NCBI GenBank assembly: GCA_020002185.1
Contig: CM034543.1
Location: 3,629,834-3,693,833, forward strand
DNA length: 64,000 nucleotides
Source: Paraescarpia echinospica
Lineage: Eukaryota > Annelida > Polychaeta > Sabellida > Siboglinidae
Direction of reading: 5' to 3'
The notes under the pieces are model-generated. The model saw nothing but the letters and a program-made list of their open reading frames with translations, had not been told where the DNA came from and made no database searches. The first letter of the stretch is position 1. Every line of letters begins with the position of its first letter. Of the stretch, positions 1-10,012 are shown piece after piece. The position numbers and the translations under genes are program-made.

Positions 1-1450
1 CTGCCCTTTTTCATGTGAAATGCTGCAGGTCACACATGAAATATTATTTTATATTGACTGATTATGACAATGAACACTCCATAATTATTTACTCCCAACA
101 CAACAATGATACCTGTTTTTGTTTACTGAATATATGCTTTTCTTTGCAGGAGATTGGACTAGTGCGCTTAGTACCACTAGTTCTCCTAGTTAATATGACA
201 TACTGGGCAGTTGTATTTGTCCAGGATCTCGGACAAGATTCTACAGCCATGTAGCATGCTGCATATTAATGGTTTGTCATGTGAACGTCCACCGAATGAT
301 CCCAATTGTGTTGCATCCGTGACAGATCCCCCAGTGCCGATGGGGTGTACACTGGTTTCCAGGTCAGTCAGTTAGCTTGACTGACTAAAAACCAATGTAG
401 AATGCAGGTTGCTCGACATACGAATATGGTGATGCCTGATTAGCTCTGCAGTTGGTGATGGAACGGTGGGTGCCAGGATCTGGCAGATATAGCATGAGTC
501 TTTGGGCAACAACTGTTGACGCTGTGAGACATGTTCAGTGTCGAGCATTCTTCGGTGAACTACATCACTGTATGTGTTCGCTGTCTTCGATGGTACTGCA
601 TACCAGCTTCCTGACATTTTGCTGTACATCCGCATCTACCTATACCAGAGACAAATTGACAATTAGCATAGCTCTGACATGTATTATATTTTAATGTGAT
701 GACACATTTATTAAAAGTCAATAATACACGGTATTTGTATTTAATTTAACTTTTAGTAGTGTCCATGAAAAAGTACATCAATTATCCAGCATTGTTACAG
801 TGGTAGGGTTTCATTGTTTTTGTGTTGCTGATAGTCAGTGGCAGCCAGCTGAGTTCTTGCAACATACACCAGGTACTTGTTATGTACAACACAAGTTTGT
901 GATGAAGTAATGGTATTGAAAGCCTTTTCACATTTTTCAACAACAATCTGTTGATACAATGACAGCAGCATTTTACTTGTTTAAGTTCTCTATGTATCAT
1001 GAGGACTGATATTATACTTTTCATGCCACGTTTCATATTTCTAAATTATTCTTTTTTAATCACTGATTTATATTTTCACAAATAATTTACATTACATTTT
1101 CATTTCGCATGATGATTATACACCTGTACACATTGTACTAATTATGTTATAAACAACACTTGAGCAAAGTTAGTTCTGATATGGTGTAGTATCCAGTCCT
1201 CACGACTGCTCAAAGCGCTTTACACTTTACTCCCTGGCAACCTGCTAAATCGAACACCATCTCGACTCATGTGGGAAGCATTCAGCCACACTGAAATTAA
1301 TATGCGAAGATTATTCGTACAAAAATATCCACCGCTGTCTAGCCGGTACTCTTCAGCTGAGTAAACCTGAGCAACGTAGCATGTAGTGATTGTACATGTA
1401 ATTCTCAGTCACATGGCGATGACCATGACTAGTCAAGTCACAATTAATTG
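1..1450. other. AT-rich sequence without a recognised gene
   Basis: No protein or RNA gene is recognised here. One weak possibility is a terminal exon at about 150-254 on the plus strand: a pyrimidine-rich acceptor (tttctttgcag, ending at 149) is followed by 34 open codons, strongly hydrophobic, ending in TAG. Nothing supports it beyond that. The remainder is AT-rich with scattered stops in all frames. Confidence 0.4.
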
Positions 1451-1452
1451 CG

Positions 1453-2010
1453 AGTTGTAAACATACCGGGCATTGCATAAACTACAACATTTTCGAATTT
1501 TATATCATATTGATGTTTTTTTAACAAAGAATAATAAATTATGATTCTTTGTTAAAAAACAAATATGATTCATAATGTAGTTATTTGTATTTGATATGTA
1601 CATATTACATTTGTTCAACTAAACATCTTCCTAAGTAATTTTGTCTCATTGGTTTACTTTTTATGGGCATGCAATATTAAAAATTGTTGTTAAATACATA
1701 TAATTGTTTAGTGACTACATTTTGTAAGTTGTAAACACACAAGACATGTATAAACTACAACTAATGTTTGACATCACGTGTACTAGTGTTGTTTTTTGTA
1801 ACAAAAATCTTGATAAAAGTATCTGGTTTTTTATATGTACAGTGTACCTAACATTTTTTCAACCTCTTCCTAATTTTTGTTTCTATTGTTGTTTTGCATT
1901 TTATGTGCATGTGATGTGTATGTGATATTAAAAATTATTACATTATACACATCAAGTGCAGTGATTGTACCTGTAGTTGTATTGTGCTTTTCATTATTTT
2001 GTAGTCAATC
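1453..2010. repeat. Degenerate tandem repeat, about 273 bp, two copies
   Basis: The blocks starting near 1454 and near 1727 share an ordered series of words: agttgtaaac, then cataaactacaac or tataaactacaac, then a T-run followed by aacaaa, then tatgtaca, then caac...cttcctaa, then atgggcatg or atgtgcatg, then atattaaaaatt. The offset is about 273 bp. Divergence is high and only the word order is well preserved, so this is an old duplication or two copies of a diverged AT-rich element. Confidence 0.45.
1515..1560. repeat. Perfect inverted repeat (hairpin), 16-17 bp arms
   Basis: The left arm at 1516-1532 (ttttttaacaaagaat) is the reverse complement of the right arm at 1544-1559 (attctttgttaaaaaa), around an 11-nt AT loop. 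Weaker complementarity continues outward (aactacaa... on the left against ...tgtagtt on the right), suggesting the core of a palindromic MITE-like element. Confidence 0.6.
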
Positions 2011-2149
2011 TCATCAAATAGTTTCAATAAAATGTTTTTACTTTACGTTGCCTTTACTTTAATTCACATGCATTTCTAACAACAATATGCAGTTTAACGA
2101 GGACACATATTACTGCAAATTCTCATGCAGACAAACAAAACTATCACAT

Positions 2150-2340
2150 ACAGGGGTGGATCCAGAAATCGAGTCTGGAGAGGTGATATTGGAAGACGCT
2201 ATACCTTCAGCTTATTATTATCACCTAAACTGGGGCACATTTCAAACGGTCTGGGAGGACACAGTTGCATGGGCCCATTATAAAAGATCTGCAGACAAAT
2301 TCCTAAGGTCTAGGGGGCACGTGCCCCAGGCCCGCCTGCA
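2150..2340. mobile_element. Small non-autonomous DNA transposon (MITE-like)
   Basis: The left end reads caggggtggatccag and the right end is the GC-rich ggcacgtgccccaggcccgc. Reverse complemented, the right end begins caggcgggcctgg, an imperfect match to the left end. A CAGGGGYGGATCCAG-type terminus with a gggcacgtgcccc block next to one end is a familiar layout of short non-autonomous DNA elements in invertebrate genomes. A second related end lies at about 38868-38910. The family assignment is inferred; no target-site duplication is clear. Confidence 0.4.
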
Positions 2341-2404
2341 TCTGCCTATGACATTGTTTATTGCTTGTATTTATAATTTTGATAACAGGTTTCTGACAGA
2401 GTAA

Positions 2405-2805
2405 CCACATTTGACAACACTCGTTTACCTGAAGGTGAAGAGCTTTGACGCATACATCTGCATGTGGTGTTGACACATCTCGAGTTCTGAAAATATGGTA
2501 CATGTATTAATAGTCAGCACTGATTGTTTCTAACAACAATCATTTTAATATACTTGCTAAAGTTGCAATGCAATGAACGACCACCTGCCAAATGCAACCA
2601 ATGCCAACGGTCAAAAGCTATCTATCTATATATATACATGCTATGGGCATTACTTTTCACGTTATTGAGGGGCGCTGGTTTTCTGAACATAAATTTAGTA
2701 CAGACAACATTAATATGTATACTCGTACGGCTAAATATACGTGATTATAGCTGAATAATTCGAAATTACTAACCTGTCTGGAAGAACCTTTACGAATGCT
2801 GCACC
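2405..2805. other. No gene seen
   Basis: AT-rich sequence with no long open frame of recognisable character. It is the left flank of the virus-like element. No terminal inverted repeat could be matched to the other side of the element by eye. Confidence 0.5.
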
Positions 2806-3421
2806 TCATCTGTTGACATTATCATTATGACTGACCCCCACGGCAGGGGCAACGCCAACGGCCCACGGCTGGCACTGTCGCCAACTCCTGTTTACTTTGT
2901 TTCGTTCCATAGTCGTTCCCAAACAGGCTTTGGCCTGCAACACCTTGGGAACGACGTCGACTTCCATTTGTCGCGCCAAGTGACCTATCTGTGACGCGTC
3001 GCAAGGATTCTTGAAGACCACCATGTATTGCGCGTTCAGACTGATCGTGCGACTCTCCTTGTTTTTTCGGAAACATGATCTGCACGAGATACAGTACGGA
3101 CGTGTTCTGGTGAAGACTCTTTTTCGTGAACAAGGTCGTGACTCGTTCGTCCGTTTCCGCCATCAGATCGTCGATGACCACGAGGTTACCCGTCGACGCG
3201 TCGAACCTACCGCTCGGCAAGCCTTCCTCGAAGCGTACCAGGTCGTTGTCGACAGCGGCGTAGGCGCTCTGTCATTCTCTGTAACACCACGTGATCTTCT
3301 CGGGAGGCGGATCGATCATCGTTGCGGCGTGACGTAGCATGCGCGTCACGAACGTACTCTTACTACACCCCGTCGGACCTGCAACGATGCACGTGAAGGG
3401 ATGTTTCCATCGCGTGTCCAT
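2806..3421 (-). pseudogene. FtsK/HerA-type DNA packaging ATPase (broken)
   Basis: The reading frame starts at an ATG at 3421. A P-loop, GPTGCSKST, lies at 3353-3379 (residues 15-23) and a Walker B segment, LVVIDD, at 3167-3184; after it comes a stretch typical of viral packaging ATPases (VTTLFTKKS...YLVQIMF). The usual third Gly of the P-loop is Ser. An in-frame TGA at 3272-3274 separates Walker A from Walker B, and a frameshift near 3040-3060 moves the conserved YMVVFKNPCDASQIGHLARQ segment into another frame (stop at 2806). In related elements this ATPase pumps DNA into the capsid. It lies 8 bp downstream of the small membrane-protein ORF. The motif pair makes the family call strong; the gene cannot encode a full protein as it stands. 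Confidence 0.8.
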
Positions 3422-3428
3422 GCGTGTT

Positions 3429-3611
3429 CTAGTAGCTGGTGGTCACGTTCGACGATGTCGCGTTGTCCACTGTGACGTTAGATACGACGACGATACCTCC
3501 ACCACACCACGAGGAACGAAGGAAGGGAACGTAACACAACAAGACATACAAGACGTACACTCCGACTGTTCCCACTAGTGCTACTCCTACGACTACTCGC
3601 GTCCGTGACAT
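3429..3611 (-). CDS. Small one-pass membrane protein, function unknown
   Basis: An intact 60-codon frame from an ATG at 3611 to a TAG. Residues 1-5 are basic (MSRTR), residues 6-30 form one strongly hydrophobic helix (VVVGVALVGTVGVYVLYVLL and following), and the C-terminal part is polar with three N-x-T sequons (NVT, NAT, NVT). The layout suggests a membrane anchor with a short exposed, possibly glycosylated tail. It sits between the polymerase and the ATPase, 8 bp from the ATPase start, and 95 bp downstream of the 26-bp repeat at 3706-3731. It is the only short frame here with an ATG and no lesion. I do not recognise a family. A chance hydrophobic frame is possible, but position and composition favour a real gene. 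Confidence 0.5.
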   Translation of the reverse strand: MSRTRVVVGVALVGTVGVYVLYVLLCYVPFLRSSWCGGGIVVVSNVTVDNATSSNVTTSY

Positions 3612-3663
3612 GGTGCACTATGACTATCGATTGCATGACATCTGTCTAAATAGTGTTATTTTT

Positions 3664-3679
3664 GTGTGTGTGTGTGTGT
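3664..3679. repeat. (TG)n tract between membrane-protein ORF and 26-bp repeat
   Basis: Eight TG dinucleotides. The same arrangement (26-bp repeat, then TG tract, then gene start in the minus direction) occurs upstream of the polymerase, where the tract is at 8172-8187. Confidence 0.8.
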
Positions 3680-3705
3680 CTAGTTTCTGCCTACTAACCG
3701 CGTGA

Positions 3706-3731
3706 CAACTGACGTAGGGGCGCATTTCCTC
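3706..3731 (-). promoter_or_regulatory. 26-bp exact repeat upstream of membrane protein/ATPase genes
   Basis: This 26-bp block is identical to 8442-8467. Its plus-strand core is tgacgtaggggcgcat; read toward the genes it contains TACGTCA, like an ATF/CREB half site, beside a GC-rich block. It lies between the end of the polymerase (3772) and the start of the small ORF (3611), so it is upstream of the next transcription unit. Exact conservation in an otherwise decayed element suggests a shared promoter or a recent copying event. The promoter role is inferred. Confidence 0.5.
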
Positions 3732-3771
3732 ATTGTGTCAGAAGTGGTTCGGCATACACGGCAATATATTA

Positions 3772-6700
3772 TTACACGTCCACCGGACCCGTGGTGACTC
3801 CGTCCTCGTGGACCACGCGCTTGGCGTAGAAGTAGGTCAACGCCGCACGTTCCTGGATGTACGTCAGCACGGACGAGTGATTCACCCGGAACCCGCGGTT
3901 CTTTCCGCTTCCGCTCCGACGATTGGTCAGCACGTTCAGGAACGCCTGCTTGTTGATGGTGTTGAGTCGATTGTTCAGTCCCTTGGTGCTGTATTTATCG
4001 ACGGAACCCGAACAATACTAGGTCTTGCTGCACAGACCCAGGAAACAGTCGCCGGACCATTCGACCTTGAAGAGTCCCGGTGTTCTCTTGTCGTACGCCC
4101 TGCGCGCCTTGCAACACGTCTCGGTGTCGCCCTACGGACGTCCGGCCAGTCGACAGCGCACGTACACGCTCTGATGTTCGGCGCTTCATTCGGACGGTAG
4201 CCATTCGGAGCGGTGACGAAAGTAGTGTTCGCGCAGTGTCAGGGTCACGAGGTCGTCGACGGACTCTCCGGCCAGAGCTAAATAGGTGCTGGCCATATTG
4301 GTTTCGCAGTACTCGAAGAGCCGACGTTCCACGTACCTGACCATGAAATCGTAGTAGAACTCCAACATGAGCAGTTTGGCCCACTGCAACACGAAGAATC
4401 CCACGTGCGTGGGCAGGGTGTATTTGACGGTGCGCTTGTGCATTTTGATCTCGTACGCATCGTCGGTGACGACGGCGAGTTGTCGGAAGCGACGATCGTT
4501 GATAGAAATCGACGCCCTCGTCTCCGTGCAGTAGGTGACTTCGCGGTGCTTATCGACGTTGGTGATACATTTCCCATAGGAAGAATTCCCCATAAGTTTG
4601 TTGGTGTCCGCGATCATGGCCTTGTCGGGGTGGACGTCTCCTTCGCGACGTGCAGTGGACACCGCCTCGCTGAATCGTCGAAAGAAGGCGACCGGTGTGT
4701 ACTCGATGACCTGGTAGACGTGCGTCACCTCGAGTCCGTGCTCAAGGTACCATCGCAAGAGAGGTGTGCCGAGCAATATCTTATCCCCACGATAACTCCC
4801 GACGAGCATGCGACGCGGGGTTGCCATGATGTCGTGTTCTTCGGAGTATCGACGCATGAACAGTCCGAGGTCATCGCGGGTCAGGTGAATGTTCTTGAAG
4901 ATGGGCTGCATCTCGGCAAAGTGTGCGCGCAGTCCCTCCGGTACATGTGTATCACACTAATCATACCGAACACGCTACCGTTGCGTACGCCTGTCAGTAT
5001 CTGTTGTGACGTAATTTTCTAGCGCACCTGTCGACGACGCCGGCGAATGGTCACGTCCAGAAACTGTTTCACGCACGGATCGCGTCTCGCGACCTTCAAC
5101 TCGCATTCCCACAACTCGACGACCCTCACAAAGTGACGAGGGTAGGCAGTGTTCTTTCGCGTTTCGGCGAGCAGTTCCGTGATGGGTTTCCCGTTGACCT
5201 CGTTGACCTCACGACCGGTGCACGGACAGCCGTGGTAGAAGCATCCGTGAAACTGATAGGCCGTCTTCGTTTCGCTTCACCACCCGTCCACCAGCAGTTT
5301 ACCGATGCGCTTCTCTCGTCCGTTGGACTGGTGACGTATGGCGCGTCCCGTGCTTTCGGACTCCCACGTCAGCCATTCGGCGGCCATCTGACCTGTGGGC
5401 TGTGCCGCTTCGGGTCGGAACTCCTTCTCTTTCCGTCGTCGCGTGTACCATCCCGTCGGCATCTCTTGCGATAACGACCAGAGGTAGAGGGTATTTGCAT
5501 CGTAGCCAAAAATGGACTGACACGTTCGAGCCGCATCACCGTAGTCGTTCCGACGTATCTTCGTGACCCCCTTCTCGTGATGTCTGGTGAAGATGAGTGA
5601 CGGCCCTCCGACGATGTTCTCACTGACGAGCTGATGGACGTCTTTGTTCGTCTCGTTGAAGAGTGTAAAGAAGGTCTTCTCCGGCACGTAGTTGAACAGG
5701 TCAGGTTTAAACCAGGTATACTGATCCCTTGTTTGAACATATCGAGACCGCGTTGCCGGTAGAAGTCAAACTGTTTGGCGATGGCGTCCAAGAACGGCAC
5801 GACGTCCCTGTTGTTGTACCAGACGAGAAAGTCCCGCAACGTCTCCATTTCGTTGTCTCGCCACGCCTCCCGACATCGTGTGTAGTCGTCGTCGGATATA
5901 CCTTCCTTCTTCAGTCGACAGAAGAAGGCCTCTTTGGAAGGTAGAGCGGTGACGTCGAGTCTCTCCAATCTGGCCATGCATTCGTACGGAAAGTGAACTT
6001 TCGTGACCTCGCAACCGTACGCTTTCAGGTACTTGTCGTACGAGAATCCCGGGGCGATATAATGAGTCATGTCGAGGAATTTCAGGTCGTCCGTCGATAT
6101 ACACAAACGTGTTGCCACGTTTGATCACGTGAAACGCTGCGCCATCCTCCACCTCCTCTTCCTCTTCGTCCTCTGTTTCTTTCTTTGTGGACATGAAGTA
6201 GGGTACCAGGAACTGTTTGACGACGTTCATATCGTACCTGCCCGAGTTGAATCCGATGACGGGCAACTGATCAAGCCAACCGTACAATTGACCCATGAGT
6301 GTTTTGTAGGGATTGGTCGGTTGTCGCCGTGACTCTTTGTCTCCCTCCGTGGCGTGTGCCTCCTGTTCGTCCCATGTCACGATATCCTCCGCGAGTTGTT
6401 GGAGCACGCTCTCGTATTCGTCTACGATGGCTTCGTAGGCAGCGTAGCTCATAGACTGAAGGATGGACATCATGTGGGATACCAACTTTTTGCTTTCGCC
6501 GTCCGTGATGAGACATTGCACTTGTTCGAATCCGGGTACGTTACTCGCCAGGGACACACTCAACGGTACGTGACGAGCCACCCAGTGGACCTTGGTGTTG
6601 TCCGATGGCAGCTGTGACGTATCGAACCAGGACTCAAAGTCGAAGGTGGCTCGATAGGGATAGTAGCGCAATTACTCGGGAACATGAATGTTTTCGTCAT

Positions 6701-8053
6701 CCAACCGCTGAAAGATGGTCGGCGACGGACGGTAGACGCCACCGGGATAGATCTTTCGCACGCCTCCCGTGCACGTGCGCTCGTGTCTCTCTAGTGCCCA
6801 AGCACCTTTCCACAACGAGTCGCCACACTTCCTACATCGATAAGAGTAACAGTACATGGTCACTTCTTGTATGTAGGAAAAGGTGTCTCATGAAGATTGA
6901 CGTACAACGTTTCGGGATAGTGACACAACGAACGGCGTACGAGTTCGGCAGTCGCCTTTCCACCTTCTTCTTCTTCCGGTTCGACTAATGTGTAGACGCA
7001 CACGTTGGTCTCAAAGGTGGTCTCGACGCGATAGAGATCGTCCATCGTCACCCTGTCAAAGTCTTTCATAGACACTCCGTCTCGGTCGTACTTCACGTAG
7101 AGTACCCTCACGGTGGGGTCCAGGTGGTGTCGTTCACACCCACGATGCAGAGCCAGGCACCGGAAGAGACACAGATTGTCGGTGTACTTCTTGTTATGAT
7201 TGGGGTACCTATACAATCCGATGACGGTTTTGTTCCGTTTGATGTACTTCGGAAGTGTGATATCTACACATCCTATCGGATGGTCTACTATATGACTGAC
7301 GAAAGTGACATTCGTGCCCACCTCGCATACCCATTGGCTGTCTGGACGTTAATTGATGACCCAGTGCAACATGTCTGTTTCTCGGATACGCTCCAGAAAG
7401 GCATAAAAGCCTGCAGTGTTGGTGATAAGACACGGTTCATCAAGGTAACGACCGCAACAGTTACAGGACGAATGGTAGTATCTGTATCGGTTAGTGTTCT
7501 TGTTCCTCAACAGGAACCCGTAACTAAGGTTAATCTTAAACGCGTGCGTACGTTCGCGGAACATGATTTTCAGTGACGGTTCTAGAACAGACGTGTCCAG
7601 CGTCGCCACTCTGTAATTGTACCTGGATTGCACGGGACCTCTGGTCACGTGGGTTCGGATGGTCGACCAGTGATCTCGGACGACGTCTCGGAGTTCCCTC
7701 GATAGAGTGTCGGCGAAGGGCAGTCGGGGTGGCGGCTGTATTGGGTCGTTGTCATCGTCGCGTGGCCGCTCTTCGCGTCTCGCTCTCTTGGGCGGTGGGT
7801 CGGTGACCTCTACACGTCTGCTACATACCGTCTTGATATGCCGTAACAGGCTGTCACGTATCGTGAACTCACGTGCACAGGTCTCACAGCAGTGTGTATC
7901 GCTTTTCTGTGACCTGCCGCCGCATGACGTCCTCGTGTGATGTACCAGGTCCCGTCGTTTCGAGAAGTCTTCCGCATGTCGGGCAGCGGTCTTTAGTGCT
8001 TCTCGGTGTTTCGTCAGATGGCGCCACTCGCGACGGTGGTTTGCTGTAGGCAT
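3772..8053 (-). pseudogene. Protein-primed-type family B DNA polymerase with N-terminal zinc fingers (broken)
   Basis: About 1,430 codons from an ATG at 8053 to TAA at 3772-3774. In order: a Cys/His finger (CCETCAREFTIRDSLLRH, about 7870); a segment NLCLFRCLALHRGC (about 7150) typical of Polinton-type polymerases; a second finger (CRKCGDSLWKGAWALERH, about 6800); Exo I FDFES at 6630-6644; Exo II GFNSGRYD at 6231-6254; Exo III YNNRD at 5804-5818; Pol motif A YDANTLYLW at 5478-5504; an FHGCFYHGCPC block near 5210; motif B KLMGNSSYGK at 4570-4599; motif C at 4288-4302. Motif C reads TNMAS, so both catalytic acidic residues are gone. Lesions: in-frame stops at 6672-6674, 5019-5021, 4186-4188, 4132-4134 and 4018-4020; frameshifts near 7330-7350, 6865, 6110, 5690-5700, 5277 and 4957. 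It would have copied the element's genome from a protein primer. The family is certain; activity is excluded in this copy. Confidence 0.9.
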
Positions 8054-8516
8054 AGTCGTCAACGTGTGGGGACTGGATCGACGGTGATGAATGAGTCAGG
8101 ACTATGTGACGTTGTAAGTCATCCTATGTATCGTATCCACAGTGGCGGCATGAGTGTTGCTTAATCGTGCTGTGTGTGTGTGTGTGTAAAGGTAGATAGA
8201 TATCAGCGTGTGACCAGAAGGGGCGTAGCTACGTATACACCTATACCTTGTATATAATTGTGTGATAGACCGCAAAGTTGCTCGTCAATGTGAAAGAACA
8301 ACAGACACCGGAATCCGGAATTACATGCACCTTTATTATACTAGCAATTACAATCAAATCGATCAATACTACGTCATTAATGTTGAATATATGCGACTAA
8401 TCTACTGTTATACGTGTGACATATAGAGGCGCCTATAACCCCAACTGACGTAGGGGCGCATTTCCTCTTTTATGTAACTGCCTACCTATGTTGTATCAAC
8501 ATACTACTGCAGATGG
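8054..8516. other. Intergenic region upstream of the polymerase
   Basis: No coding frame. It holds a (TG)n tract at 8172-8187, an AT-rich segment with tatata near 8250 that could serve as a minus-strand TATA element about 195 bp upstream of the polymerase ATG, and the 26-bp repeat at 8442-8467. Confidence 0.5.
8442..8467 (-). promoter_or_regulatory. 26-bp exact repeat upstream of the polymerase gene
   Basis: Second copy of the block at 3706-3731, 4,736 bp away and in the same orientation. It lies between the end of the 8517-8936 frame and the polymerase start (8053), i.e. upstream of a gene in both cases. Sequences outside the 26 bp diverge at once except for loose similarity (ctact...gtgaca) on one side. 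Confidence 0.5.
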
Positions 8517-8936
8517 CTACGGAGTGTCTCGCGTACAGAGTCTTTTATAGTATATGATGCTTTGATCGCCAGTACGACAAAGGCTAACCGTTCTATCTCT
8601 CTCGATGTTCCGTACCCCTTCGAACGGTGTTGAATATCCCCAAGGAACTGCGGTATAAGTTTTCGACCAGATCATATGACCGTCGGGGCCTAGGTCGAGC
8701 GTCGACGTGTCGTTTCGGAGGGCTGCGTACTCCGACGCCGAGATGGTGACGTCATCGTCGTCGTCATATGTCATCTGGAGCGGTATGTCAGATGATGCCG
8801 GTGGTGTCGTGACATCGTCACACGTCATGTCCAGTGGTGGTGATGACGTATGACGCTGCTGCTGTTCGTGCAGGTGCATCAGCAGAGCGCGACGTAACGG
8901 CACGTCAACACGCGATCGACGCGGTACCTTTTTCAT
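8517..8936 (-). CDS. Unknown protein of the virus-like element
   Basis: An open frame of 139 codons from an ATG at 8936 (five codons continue upstream from a GTG). The N-terminus is basic (MKKVPRRSRVDVPLRR) and is followed by a His/Gln-rich stretch, a Ser/Thr/Pro- and Asp-rich middle containing a DDDDD run, and a C-terminal half with Trp, Tyr and Arg. A basic head with a disordered acidic middle would fit a DNA- or capsid-associated virion protein, but I recognise no family. It lies between the polymerase and the two-half protein on the same strand and shows no internal lesion. Confidence 0.45.
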   Translation of the reverse strand: MKKVPRRSRVDVPLRRALLMHLHEQQQRHTSSPPLDMTCDDVTTPPASSDIPLQMTYDDDDDVTISASEYAALRNDTSTLDLGPDGHMIWSKTYTAVPWGYSTPFEGVRNIERDRTVSLCRTGDQSIIYYKRLCTRDTP

Positions 8937-9020
8937 TGGTGCCCCCGTCACCTCCTTGTAGGCGTCCCGTATACGGCCTAGTCCACTGCCACTAGCGGCA
9001 GCACCCTGTCAAACACAATA

Positions 9021-9856
9021 TCACATGGTGAGTACACAGGTATCATCATAATCATCAGTGTCTTCCAGCAGCGTTATATCACGCGACCGCAGGATGGCTT
9101 GTATACGTGCTATGATGTTTCGGGTCCATTCAGGCGCATCCACTGTATACCGGTAATGCCTCACTGACAACTTCAAAGTGTCGTATATAATACGGTCCAC
9201 CTTGTACATTGCATTGTCTTCATACTCGAACGTGCGATGCAGTTCGTTGGCTACGAAACGAACACTGGCATCGACTGCGGTTGTAGGAAAGATGTCCCAA
9301 TCCCTCCTCTCCTCCGTGAGGCGTTCTTGTTGCATCACCGTCGACGACGACGGCACGGCCCCGTCCTCCAGTTCGTTCAGCAGTGCTATACATCGCCTAC
9401 GCAGACTCTCTTTCACTCGTGGTATAGTATCACCGGTCCACTCCGGTGCATACGAAGCACACGTAAGTTCAAACACTGCCACACGCACACTGTTAAGAAT
9501 CTTTAAATATTCACACTGTACAGTGCCTCGTGAACGCCCATATACTGGCGCCGCAGTCCGTTGGACGCGTAACGCACACAGGCGTCTGTTACAGTACCGA
9601 TAAATAGTTGCTCGTCTAACATTTTCTCTGTGCGCTGTTCAATGGCGTTGACCTTCGCTACAGATTCCCGTAAATCACTACGGTCTTCCTTATCATCATC
9701 ATCATCATCATCACTAGACCGCGTACATGACCCACACAAAAGAACACTTGCCTCGTCGGCGTCGGTGATGTCCGAGTAGCTCAGACGGCGTTTGACTGAT
9801 TTGCACCGTTCCACCGATGGTGCCGACTGCACCGTCGCGTCCTGCTTTTCTTGTAA
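9021..9856 (-). pseudogene. Unknown protein with two homologous halves (frameshifted)
   Basis: Two frames (9832-9503 and 9488-9021) belong together. The second frame is open upstream of its GTG back to about 9513, so one frameshift near 9505-9513 splits the gene. Comparison shows an internal duplication. Half 1 (about 9600-9360) has TDACVRYASNGLRR, then ALYSV, then YAPEWTGDTIPRVKESLR and IALLNELED. Half 2 (about 9290-9040) has VDASVRFVANELHR, then AMYKV, then DAPEWTRNIIARIQAILR and ITLLEDTDD. Upstream of half 1 is an acidic low-complexity tract (DDDDDDDKED) encoded by an ATC trinucleotide run at 9691-9712. No ATG is found at the 5' end; the frame opens at 9856 after a TAG. Function unknown; repeated helical modules are likely. 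Confidence 0.5.
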
Positions 9857-9883
9857 CTAGGCGGACACGCGTTCCAACGGCGA

Positions 9884-10012
9884 CTACAACACGACATAGG
9901 GAATTACGACTACAATTCCGGTGACAATACAGTAGCGCCAGACGGCAACACCAGGCACTACCTCCTTCACTATCCGCCAGGTGGCTGCACTAGACCGACC
10001 GACAGGACTTAC
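9884..10012 (-). other. Possible short membrane-segment frame
   Basis: An ATG-less open frame overlapping the 3' end of the RPA-like gene ends at TAG 9884-9886 and encodes a hydrophobic stretch near its end (YCIVTGIVVVIPYVVL). It could be the remnant of a second small membrane protein like the one at 3429-3611. Without a start codon this is weak. Confidence 0.2.

Noticed and set aside
2087..2404. 105-codon ORF as a gene
   Set aside because: It spans the MITE-like element and has no recognisable domain.
3011..5022. Plus-strand ORFs over the ATPase and polymerase
   Set aside because: Antisense shadows; conserved motifs of both enzymes lie on the minus strand.
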